Assembly (NCBI GenBank): GCA_030586765.1
Contig: JAUQZZ010000046.1
Location: 1 to 12,490, forward strand
Length of the DNA: 12,490 nucleotides
Source of the DNA: Candidatus Brocadiales bacterium
GTDB lineage: Bacteria; Planctomycetota; Brocadiia; Brocadiales; Bathyanammoxibiaceae
Direction: 5' to 3'
Part shown: positions 1-6,310 of the stretch, in pieces
Layout: each line of letters starts with the position of its first letter
Position numbering within the stretch: the first letter of the stretch is position 1
The notes under the pieces: model-generated
Database searches by the model: none
Seen by the model: only the letters and a program-made list of their open reading frames with translations
Told to the model about the DNA's origin: nothing
Translations under genes and position numbers: made by a program

Positions 1-18
1 CTTTATGGGTGCGTATAA

Positions 19-36
19 CGCAGGCTGAAGCCTGCG
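19..36. repeat. Short palindrome (REP-like hairpin)
   Basis: Arms CGCAGGCT and AGCCTGCG are perfect reverse complements around a 2-base centre GA. Short GGGT (7-10) and ACCC (40-43) flank it. Palindromes of this look are common as dispersed intergenic repeats in uncultured bacterial genomes. No gene covers it on either strand. Confidence 0.6.
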
Positions 37-103
37 GCTACCCTTAAATGGATGATTAGACTACTTTTCCAGCAAGTCTCACAAGAGAAGTTATGCCAAA
101 GGA

Positions 104-246
104 GTCATTGCGAGCAAAGCGAAGCCACGCCAGAGGCCGAAAGCCCGCCAGTTAGTTTGGAGGGCGGATTCGCCTCCTGCGAACAATCCCGTGTTTCCCC
201 ACCTGTAAAACCTCGATTGCTTTGGGGCTTCGCCCCTCGCAATGAC
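104..246. repeat. 143-base inverted-repeat element (MITE/REP-like)
   Basis: The ends are perfect 11-base inverted repeats, GTCATTGCGAG (104-114) and CTCGCAATGAC (236-246). Inside the right end is a tight hairpin, GGGGC (224-228) with GCCCC (232-236). The right edge lies 15 bases past the grpE stop codon. Open frames across it in both directions read repeat-derived sequence and are not believable genes. The design suggests a short non-autonomous repeat. No transposase is present and no target duplication was established. Confidence 0.6.
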
Positions 247-261
247 CAAAAAACACTGAGG

Positions 262-1014
262 CTAGTCCTCTGGCTTTTCTTCGCCACGGGTTGTTTCTTC
301 CTCAGAGGAAGCTAAGGGTTCTTCTTCTGGGGACTTTTCTTCCTGTGCGGCACCCTTAGATACAACCTTCTCAGCAACCTTTTCCTCAGAGGGTTTTTCC
401 TCTGTTACGGCCCTCTTGGAGACCTTCACCTTGGCGGGCTTAAGAACCCTGTCATACAAGAAGAATCCAGGCTCTATCTCTTCCAGGATAGTATGATGGG
501 GCAGTTCGTTATGCTCTTCTTCCAGAAAGGCCTCATGAAACTCTGGATTAAAAGCCTGGCCTTCCTGGATATGGATGGTCTTTACGCCGAAGCCTTCCAG
601 GGTGCTGAGGAATTGGTTCTGGATTATCTCTACACCGTGGAGAAACTTTTCAAGGTTCTTGGAGTTGGTCTTTCCTACAGACTTTATCGCCCTGGAAAAA
701 TTATCCAGTACGGGCACAAGGGCCTGCACTATATCCTGGACTGCAAAACGGCCCAGGGACTCAAACTCCTTCTTCACCCTCTTCTGATAGTTCTGGAAAT
801 CGGCCTTGGTCCTGAGGAGTATGTCCAGGTAGTCGTCCCTTTCCTCTGCCTTCCTCAAGAGGTCTTTTAACTCTTTCTCCGTTAGTTCGACCTTCTTTTC
901 TTCTACCTCTCGAGGCGCCTTCTCAGCCCCACCTTCTTCCGCCTGGGCAGCTTCCTCTACCTCGGCCTCTTTACGGCCTTCTTCGGGCCTTGTCTCTTTT
1001 TCCTCTTCAGTCAT
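262..1014 (-). CDS. grpE: GrpE, nucleotide exchange factor of DnaK
   Basis: GrpE releases ADP from DnaK and so resets the Hsp70 chaperone cycle in the cytoplasm. The 250-residue product has an acidic, probably disordered N-terminus (1-43), the long dimerisation helix with the motif ADFQNYQKR (71-79), and the C-terminal beta domain with PVLDNF (101-106), FNPEFHEA (155-162) and GFFLYDRVLKPAKVKV (183-198). A Glu/Lys-rich tail of about 50 residues (201-250) follows, which most GrpE proteins lack. The ATG lies one base after the dnaJ stop, with AAGGAG inside the end of dnaJ as ribosome binding site, so the two are probably translationally coupled. The stop is followed by a weak GAGG/CCTC stem and six T residues on the coding strand, a possible terminator. 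No dnaK is in the window. Confidence 0.95.
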   Translation of the reverse strand: MTEEEKETRPEEGRKEAEVEEAAQAEEGGAEKAPREVEEKKVELTEKELKDLLRKAEERDDYLDILLRTKADFQNYQKRVKKEFESLGRFAVQDIVQALVPVLDNFSRAIKSVGKTNSKNLEKFLHGVEIIQNQFLSTLEGFGVKTIHIQEGQAFNPEFHEAFLEEEHNELPHHTILEEIEPGFFLYDRVLKPAKVKVSKRAVTEEKPSEEKVAEKVVSKGAAQEEKSPEEEPLASSEEETTRGEEKPED

Positions 1015-1015
1015 C

Positions 1016-2146
1016 TTACTTAAAATACTCCTTCATCTTCTGGAAGAAGCTCTTAGTCTTGGGGCTGGGATGCAGTCGCTCTATCTCGGCGAACTCCCTG
1101 AGAAGTTCTTCCTGTCTGGCAGTAAGCCTTGCGGGTACCTCTATTACTGCCTGAACCAGGAGGTCCCCCTTTCCCCAACCATGCATGGCGGGTAGGCCTT
1201 CTCCCCTTACGGTTAAAATATCGCCATGCTGTGTCCCCTTAGGGACCTTGACCTTAGTAACGCTGCCCTTTAAGGTAGGAACATCCACCTCGCAACCCAG
1301 GGCTGCCTGGGTAAAACTTATGGGTAATTCGCAGAGGATGTTATTGCCCTGCCTCTGAAAGATGGGGTGAGGTTTTACGTGGATATCACAATAGAGGTCT
1401 CCCCTGGGTGCGCCGTTCTCCCCTGGCTCTCCCTGACCAGCTATGCGCAGTCGGGTGCCGTCCTCTACCCCCGGGGGCACCTGCACGGTAATATTTGTCC
1501 TCTTTGCTACTCGCCCACCGCCGTTGCACCTATTGCAAGGGCTCTCTATCACCTTGCCATGGCCCCCGCACCTGGGGCAGGTGGCACGAAGGACGAAGAA
1601 GCCCTGGGTCTGCTGTATCTCACCCCTGCCTCGGCAGTAGGAGCAGGTAGTGGGCGAGGTGCCTGGTCTGAGGCCGGAACCTCTGCAGACATCGCAGTAC
1701 TCCCTCCGGGTCAGGCCAATAGTCTTTTCCGTTCCGGCAGCTACCTCTCGGAGGTCTAAATCTATATCCACCCTGAGGTTGGGACCCCGGCGCTCGGTGC
1801 GGGTCTGCCTGCGGGTGCGCGTGCCAAAAAAGTCCTCAAAGAGGCCGCCGCCGAAGATGTCGCTGAAATGCTCAAAGATGTCCTCAAAGTTGGTAAATCC
1901 GTGGACCTCAAAGCCCTTTAGGCCCTCCCGACCATAAAGGTCGTACTGCTTCTTCTTCTCGGGGTCGCCCAGGATTTCATAGGCCTCGGCCGCCTTCTTA
2001 AACCTCTGCTCTGACTGCTTATCCCCTGGGTTTCTATCGGGGTGGTACTTCAGGGCCTGTTTCCTGTAGGCCTTCTTTATGTCCTCTTGAGAGGCATTCC
2101 TTTCTATCTCAAGGATACGATAATAGTCCTCGTCCTCCCAGGCCAT
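1016..2146 (-). CDS. dnaJ: DnaJ (Hsp40) co-chaperone, type I
   Basis: DnaJ delivers unfolded clients to DnaK and stimulates its ATPase. The 376-residue product has the full type I layout. The J domain (about 7-72) carries the essential HPD at 35-37. A short Gly/Phe region (about 84-108) follows. The zinc-finger domain has four CxxCxGxG-type repeats (CDVCRGSG 151-158, CSYCRGRG 168-175, CPRCGGHG 190-197, CNRCNGGG 204-211; the last has N in place of one conserved residue). The C-terminal client-binding domains end near 345. The start is ATG, with only a weak purine stretch (AAGAAG) upstream. It is the first gene of a two-gene unit with grpE and has its own promoter. The order dnaJ then grpE, without dnaK, differs from the common grpE-dnaK-dnaJ order. 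Confidence 0.96.
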   Translation of the reverse strand: MAWEDEDYYRILEIERNASQEDIKKAYRKQALKYHPDRNPGDKQSEQRFKKAAEAYEILGDPEKKKQYDLYGREGLKGFEVHGFTNFEDIFEHFSDIFGGGLFEDFFGTRTRRQTRTERRGPNLRVDIDLDLREVAAGTEKTIGLTRREYCDVCRGSGLRPGTSPTTCSYCRGRGEIQQTQGFFVLRATCPRCGGHGKVIESPCNRCNGGGRVAKRTNITVQVPPGVEDGTRLRIAGQGEPGENGAPRGDLYCDIHVKPHPIFQRQGNNILCELPISFTQAALGCEVDVPTLKGSVTKVKVPKGTQHGDILTVRGEGLPAMHGWGKGDLLVQAVIEVPARLTARQEELLREFAEIERLHPSPKTKSFFQKMKEYFK

Positions 2147-2210
2147 AAATTTCTTCTTTAGGAAAGGTTATAAAAGGTCGGTTAAAACGCCCTAGTTTTT
2201 ATTCTAATTC

Positions 2211-2239
2211 ATTATATTTTTGGATGGTCTAAAAAGCAA
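2211..2239 (-). promoter_or_regulatory. Predicted sigma-70-type promoter of dnaJ-grpE
   Basis: On the minus strand the -35 box TTGCTT (2234-2239) is 17 bases from a perfect -10 box TATAAT (2211-2216). Transcription would start near 2204, leaving a leader of about 58 bases before dnaJ. It lies downstream of the groEL-A terminator, so dnaJ-grpE can be expressed independently. The -35 region TTGCTTTTTA is identical to that in front of groEL-B. Confidence 0.7.
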
Positions 2240-2265
2240 GAGGTGTTTACTAGACGTAGAGATGG

Positions 2266-2281
2266 GCGTGATAAATCACGC
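2266..2281. promoter_or_regulatory. Palindrome upstream of the dnaJ promoter, possible operator
   Basis: GCGTGAT and ATCACGC form a perfect 7-base inverted repeat around AA. It lies 26 bases upstream of the predicted -35 box of dnaJ and 31 bases below the terminator of the preceding gene. Size and symmetry fit a dimeric regulator site. It does not match CIRCE (TTAGCACTC-N9-GAGTGCTAA). The binding protein is unknown. Confidence 0.4.
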
Positions 2282-2312
2282 AGGGCAAACTCTGCAAGCC
2301 TGTTTGAAGTAG

Positions 2313-2360
2313 AAAAAAAAGAAAAGGCTACGTTAAAGATTCCCTCTCAAAGTAGCCTTT
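2313..2360 (-). terminator. Intrinsic terminator after groEL-A
   Basis: Read on the minus strand, AAAGGCTAC (2352-2360) pairs perfectly with GTAGCCTTT (2323-2331). After two more bases comes a run of eight T residues (2313-2320). The stem begins 32 bases past the groEL-A stop. The 20-base loop is longer than usual, but the 9-base stem and T run are strong. It separates the groEL-groES-groEL unit from dnaJ-grpE. Confidence 0.85.
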
Positions 2361-2392
2361 CCCTAAACTTGCACGCTACATACATTTTGTAA

Positions 2393-4018
2393 CTACTTCA
2401 CAGCCCCTTCCACAGCCTGGGTCCCTTCCTCCTCCTCTTCCTTCAGCTCGGTGACCATGGTCTCTGTGGTAAGCATGAGCCCAGCAATGCTTGCGGCATT
2501 CTGGAGAGCAATCCTGGAGACCTTCGTAGGGTCTATGATACCTTCCTTAATCATATCCACATATTTAAGCGTATTGGCGTCAAAGCCCATATTGGTGGAC
2601 AGGCCCTTTACCTCCTCCGCCACTACTGCGCCATTCTCTCCAGTGTTGGTAGCTATCTGTCTGAGGGGTGCCTCCAGGGCCTTCATAACGATATCCAGGC
2701 CCATCTTCTCCTCACCCCTGAACTTCTTTCTGGCCTCCTCCAGGGCAGGGATGGACCTTACATAGGTAACACCGCCTCCTGGGATGATGCCTTCCTCTAC
2801 AGCAGCCCTGGTGGCATGGAGGGCGTCCTCCACCCTGGCCTTCTTCTCGTTCATCTCTGCCTCGGTAGCCGCGCCTACCTTTATTACAGCCACCCCGCCA
2901 GCCAGCTTTGCCAGTCGCTCCTGGAGCTTCTCCTTGTCGTAGTCCGAGGTGGATGTCTCTATCTGATTCTTTATCTGGGCAATCCTTGCCTGGATGTCTG
3001 TCTTCTTGCCCTCACCCCCAATGATAGTGGTCTTATCCTTGTCCGCGGTGACTCTTTGTGCCCGACCCAGGTCTTTTATTGCTATGCTTTCCAGCTTCAC
3101 ACCCAGGTCCTCAGTAAAGGCCTGCCCGCGGGTAAGGATAGCAATATCCTCCAGCATGGCCTTCCTGCGGTCGCCAAAGCCCGGGGCTTTCACAGCGCAA
3201 CAGGAAAGCACCCCCCGTAGCCTGTTCACCACCAGGGTAGCTAGGGCCTCTCCCTCCACATCCTCGGCAATGACTAACAGGGATTTACCGCTGGTAGAGA
3301 CCTTTTCCAGGAGAGGAATAAGGTCTTTCATGGCGGCTATTTTCTTCTCGTGTATTAGTATGAATGGGTCCTCGAATTCTACCAACATCTTTTGGGGATT
3401 AGTGACAAAATAAGGGGATACGTAGCCCTTATCAAACTGCATCCCCTCCACCACATCCAAGATGGTCTCTACCCCTTTGGCCTCCTCCACGGTGATAACA
3501 CCGTCCTTACCCACCTTTTCCATGGCATCGGCCAGGAGGTTTCCTATAAAGGAGTCGTTGTTGGCGGATATGGTCCCCACCTGGGCAATCTCTGAGCGGC
3601 CCTTTACGGGTTTGGAGAGCTTTTTAAGCTCCTCTACCACTATTTCTACTGCCTTGTCGATGCCCCTCTTTACTGAGGTGGGGTTAGCCCCTGCGGTAAT
3701 AATTTTTAGACCTTCCCTGAAGATGGCCTCGGCCAGGATAGTGGCAGTGGTGGTTCCATCCCCTGCGGCGTCGCTGGTGCGTGCGGCTACCTCATTTACT
3801 AGTTTCGCCCCCATGTTCTCAAAGGGGTCCTTTAGTTCTACCTCCTTGGCCACAGTTACACCATCCTTGGTTACAGAAGGGGAACCAAAGCCCTTTTCCA
3901 ATATAACATTTCGTCCTGTAGGCCCCATGGTTACCCTGACGACGTCGGCTAGCTGCTTTACCCCAAGAAGTAACTTTTTCCTGGCCTCTGTATCATAAAG
4001 TAGTTGTTTTGCTGCCAC
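2393..4018 (-). CDS. groEL: Chaperonin GroEL, paralogue A
   Basis: Hsp60 chaperonin subunit that encloses and folds client proteins with GroES in an ATP-driven cycle in the cytoplasm. At 541 residues it is close to the E. coli length. Nucleotide-binding motifs are intact: MGPTGRN (31-37), KDGVTVA (51-57, including D52), GDGTTTAT (86-93, including D87) and the catalytic D398. Apical residues that bind clients and GroES are kept: Y199, Y203, F204, L237, L259, V263 and V264, with I at 234. The tail is acidic and ends EGAVK instead of the flexible GGM repeat. The start is GTG behind a strong AAGGAGGAG site. It is the third gene of the unit, 128 bases after groES, and ends at the terminator. It is the more conventional of the two paralogues, so it is the likelier main housekeeping chaperonin. 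Confidence 0.96.
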   Translation of the reverse strand: MAAKQLLYDTEARKKLLLGVKQLADVVRVTMGPTGRNVILEKGFGSPSVTKDGVTVAKEVELKDPFENMGAKLVNEVAARTSDAAGDGTTTATILAEAIFREGLKIITAGANPTSVKRGIDKAVEIVVEELKKLSKPVKGRSEIAQVGTISANNDSFIGNLLADAMEKVGKDGVITVEEAKGVETILDVVEGMQFDKGYVSPYFVTNPQKMLVEFEDPFILIHEKKIAAMKDLIPLLEKVSTSGKSLLVIAEDVEGEALATLVVNRLRGVLSCCAVKAPGFGDRRKAMLEDIAILTRGQAFTEDLGVKLESIAIKDLGRAQRVTADKDKTTIIGGEGKKTDIQARIAQIKNQIETSTSDYDKEKLQERLAKLAGGVAVIKVGAATEAEMNEKKARVEDALHATRAAVEEGIIPGGGVTYVRSIPALEEARKKFRGEEKMGLDIVMKALEAPLRQIATNTGENGAVVAEEVKGLSTNMGFDANTLKYVDMIKEGIIDPTKVSRIALQNAASIAGLMLTTETMVTELKEEEEEGTQAVEGAVK

Positions 4019-4117
4019 TACTCTCCTCCTTTTCTACCCTGCATGAATTGGTACCGGGTCTACTGTCCAGCTGTTGGGGCATCCCTTGGAGGCTCCATGG
4101 CGGACAGGCCCTCCTTA

Positions 4118-4130
4118 GCCCCTCTGGGGC
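4118..4130 (-). other. Small hairpin in the groES-groEL-A spacer
   Basis: The 128-base gap between groES and groEL-A contains GCCCC and GGGGC around a 3-base loop. There is no T run after it, so it is unlikely to terminate transcription. It could mark an RNA processing point that sets the groES to groEL-A ratio. That role is only inferred. I see no promoter in the gap that I would defend. Confidence 0.25.
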
Positions 4131-4146
4131 GACGGAAGGGCAGGAC

Positions 4147-4437
4147 CTACTCTTCTATCTTGGCTAAGATGTCCGCCTCTCTTACGATAAGGTATTCCTT
4201 ACCGTCGATGTCCACCTCTGTACCTGCGTATTTTCCGAAGAGCACGCAGTCGCCCTTTTTCAGCCCTAAAGGGACCCTATTACCGCTTTCCAGAAGCCTC
4301 CCCTCTCCCACAGCAACTACCTTTCCCTTTGAAGGTTTCTCCTTGGCTGTATCGGGTAGGACTATCCCCCCGGGCGTCTTTTCTTCCGCCTCCATCCTCT
4401 CTATCACCACACGGTCATCTAAGGGCCTTATAGCCAT
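4147..4437 (-). CDS. groES: Co-chaperonin GroES
   Basis: GroES forms the heptameric lid of the GroEL folding chamber. The 96-residue product has the normal length. It opens with IRPLDDRVVIE (3-13) and carries the mobile loop (about 16-34) with the GroEL-contacting tripeptide IVL at 25-27 inside GGIVLPDTA. The roof region is near GEGRLLESG (44-52), and KKGDCVLFGKYAGTEV (60-75) is the typical core strand. The start is ATG with an AGGAGG site upstream. It sits 29 bases after groEL-B and 128 bases before groEL-A, so a single GroES gene probably serves both chaperonins. This order differs from the usual groES-groEL pair, where groES comes first. Confidence 0.96.
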   Translation of the reverse strand: MAIRPLDDRVVIERMEAEEKTPGGIVLPDTAKEKPSKGKVVAVGEGRLLESGNRVPLGLKKGDCVLFGKYAGTEVDIDGKEYLIVREADILAKIEE

Positions 4438-4466
4438 ATTTGCGTCCCTCCTTTACTAAAGGGAGA

Positions 4467-6089
4467 TTACATCCCTGGGTATCTACCAGGAGGTTTTTCC
4501 TCCTCTTTCTTTGGTATCTCGCTCACCACGCAATCCACCATAAGCAGTGTGCCTGCTATGCTAACAGCATTCTGAAGGGCACAGCGGGTAACCTTGGTGG
4601 GGTCTATTATACCACTCTCTACCATATTGCAGAACTCCTGGCGTTCAGCATCTAAGCCGTAGGCCTGGTCTTTAGACTCTAATATCTTTCTTACCACTAC
4701 AGAGCCCTCTTGACCGGCATTTTCTGCTATCTGGGAGGCAGGAACAGAGAGGGCCTTTCTTATAATATCAGCCCCCACAGCCTCATCGCCCTTGAGACCC
4801 AACCCATTCTCTAAGACCTTTGCCGCCCTGAGGAGGGCCACTCCTCCCCCAGGAAGTATGCCTTCCTCGATGGCTGCCCTAGTGGCGTGGAGGGCGTCCT
4901 CTATCAGGGCCTTCTTTTGCTTCATCTCCGTCTCGGTAGCCGCACCTACATTTATCTGGGCTACTCCCCCAGCCAGCTTTGCCAGGCGTTCCTGAAGCTT
5001 TTCCCTGTCGTAGTCAGAGGTGGTGGTCTCTATCTCTGCACGAATCTGCTTTATCCTGCCAGTAATAGCATCGTGGGTGCCAGCACCCTGGACGATGGTG
5101 GTATGCTCTGAATCCACGATTACCTTCTTGGCACGGCCCAGGTCCCCAAGGTTTACGTTCTCTAGCTGTATGCCCAGGTCTTTAAAAAGGGCCTTGCCCC
5201 CTGCAAGGAGGGCTATATCCTCCAGCATGGCCTTCCTGCGGTCACCATAACCAGGGGCCTTCACAGCGCAGCAAGAAATGGTGCCCCGGAGCTTGTTCAC
5301 CACCAGGGTGGCCAGGGCTTCTCCATCTACATCTTCAGATATGATTAGGATAGGTTTGCCTCCCTTGGCTATATTCTCCAGGAGGGGCACTAAGCTCTTA
5401 ATCCCTGAGAGCTTGTCCTCGTAGATAAGGATATAAGAGTCAGGAAGTTCCACGCGCATATTCTCAGGGTCTGTTACAAAGTGAGGAGAGAGATAACCGC
5501 GGTCGAACTGCATGCCTTCTACCACCTCTACCTCGGTCACGGGGCGCTTGCCCTCCTCTACAGTAATTACACCGTCCTTGCCCACCTTGTCCATGGCATC
5601 AGCAATCATCTTCCCAATCTCAGGGTCGTTGTTGGCGGCGATGGAGCCGATGTTGGCTATCTCTTGCTGGTCCTTTATCTTCTTGCTCATCTCCTTAAGC
5701 TTTTCCACTATCTTATCTACTGCCTTCCTCATACCACGGTTCAGGGCAAGGGGGTCTGCCCCAGCAGTAACGTTCTTTAGACCTTCCTTGAAGATGGCCT
5801 CGGCCAGGACAGTGGCAGTGGTGGTACCGTCCCCTGCTACATCGCTAGTCTTGGAGGCTACCTCCCTCACCAGGCGTGCGCCCATATTTTCGTAGGGATC
5901 TTTTAGCTCTATCTCTTCTGCCACGGTAACCCCATCCTTGGTCACCGTGGGACTACCATAGCCCTTATCTAAGACTGCGTTCCTTCCCCTGGGTCCCAGG
6001 GTGGTTTTCACTGCCTTAGCAAGCTTCATCACACCCTTCAGGAGGGCCCCTCGAGCCTCCTCTCTAAAGGCTAGCTGTTTTGCTGCCAT
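4467..6089 (-). CDS. groEL: Chaperonin GroEL, paralogue B (diverged)
   Basis: Second Hsp60 subunit, 540 residues, first gene of the chaperonin unit. ATPase motifs are intact: LGPRGRN (31-37), KDGVTVA (51-57), GDGTTTAT (86-93) and D398, so it should be an active ATPase. Two positions differ from E. coli in the client and GroES-binding apical face: Y203 is His (RGYLSPHF) and L234 is Val. Y199, F204, L237, L259, V263 and V264 are kept. The tail ends PPGRYPGM and lacks the GGM repeat. The start is ATG, six bases after AGGAGG. It is clearly homologous to groEL-A along the whole length but differs throughout, so this is not a recent duplication. Specialised clients or stress use are possible. Whether it forms its own or mixed rings cannot be told from sequence. 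Confidence 0.94.
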   Translation of the reverse strand: MAAKQLAFREEARGALLKGVMKLAKAVKTTLGPRGRNAVLDKGYGSPTVTKDGVTVAEEIELKDPYENMGARLVREVASKTSDVAGDGTTTATVLAEAIFKEGLKNVTAGADPLALNRGMRKAVDKIVEKLKEMSKKIKDQQEIANIGSIAANNDPEIGKMIADAMDKVGKDGVITVEEGKRPVTEVEVVEGMQFDRGYLSPHFVTDPENMRVELPDSYILIYEDKLSGIKSLVPLLENIAKGGKPILIISEDVDGEALATLVVNKLRGTISCCAVKAPGYGDRRKAMLEDIALLAGGKALFKDLGIQLENVNLGDLGRAKKVIVDSEHTTIVQGAGTHDAITGRIKQIRAEIETTTSDYDREKLQERLAKLAGGVAQINVGAATETEMKQKKALIEDALHATRAAIEEGILPGGGVALLRAAKVLENGLGLKGDEAVGADIIRKALSVPASQIAENAGQEGSVVVRKILESKDQAYGLDAERQEFCNMVESGIIDPTKVTRCALQNAVSIAGTLLMVDCVVSEIPKKEEEKPPGRYPGM

Positions 6090-6116
6090 TCCGCTCCTCC
6101 TACTCTATCTTGCTGA

Positions 6117-6144
6117 TTAGTAAAGATACTGCATTAAAAAGCAA
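6117..6144 (-). promoter_or_regulatory. Predicted promoter of groEL-B-groES-groEL-A
   Basis: On the minus strand -35 TTGCTT (6139-6144) lies 16 bases from -10 TACTAA (6117-6122). Transcription would begin near 6110, about 20 bases before the groEL-B start, with AGGAGG in the short leader. The -35 region TTGCTTTTTA is the same ten bases as in the dnaJ promoter. No CIRCE element is present in the 221-base divergent spacer shared with uvrA. Confidence 0.5.
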
Positions 6145-6268
6145 ACCCGATGCCAAACAGCCTTCTCTAACTCGTGTTTATAAGGTCTTGCCTATATGCA
6201 CCTTAAGAATCCTTATAAGGGGCCTACCCAGCCAGCTCGCTCCTTTTTCCCTGTCAATCTGGCAGGGG

Positions 6269-6297
6269 TTGAAAGAAGACTGGAAAAAGGTTATTAT
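6269..6297 (+). promoter_or_regulatory. Predicted sigma-70-type promoter of uvrA
   Basis: TTGAAA (6269-6274) and TATTAT (6292-6297) are spaced 17 bases apart. A start about seven bases downstream would fall near 6304, leaving roughly seven untranslated bases before the uvrA ATG. There is no Shine-Dalgarno match between the promoter and the ATG, which fits a near-leaderless message. Confidence 0.6.
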
Positions 6298-6310
6298 ATC
6301 CAATTTAGCC

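Noticed and set aside
52..315. Open frame of 87 codons over the left-end repeat
   Set aside because: It translates the inverted-repeat element and the grpE end, has no ribosome binding site, and resembles no protein family I know.
493..870. Plus-strand open frame of 125 codons inside grpE
   Set aside because: It is the antisense shadow of a clearly conserved gene. The same applies to long plus-strand frames inside dnaJ, groEL-A, groEL-B and sat, and to minus-strand frames inside uvrA.
6250..6266. LexA-like box CCTG-N9-CAGG before uvrA
   Set aside because: The spacing does not match the known CTG-N10-CAG type or the GAAC/GTTC type, and a lone match is weak. An unknown lineage-specific box cannot be excluded.
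6080..6310. Extension of uvrA upstream to an ATG at 6080, giving a 1008-residue protein
   Set aside because: The extra 77 residues resemble no UvrA N-terminus, overlap the groEL-B start, and would bury both divergent promoters. The ATG at 6311 gives the family start and length.
6090..6310. CIRCE/HrcA operator in front of the chaperonin unit
   Set aside because: Neither TTAGCACTC nor its complement, nor a close variant with a nine-base spacer, is present here or before dnaJ.
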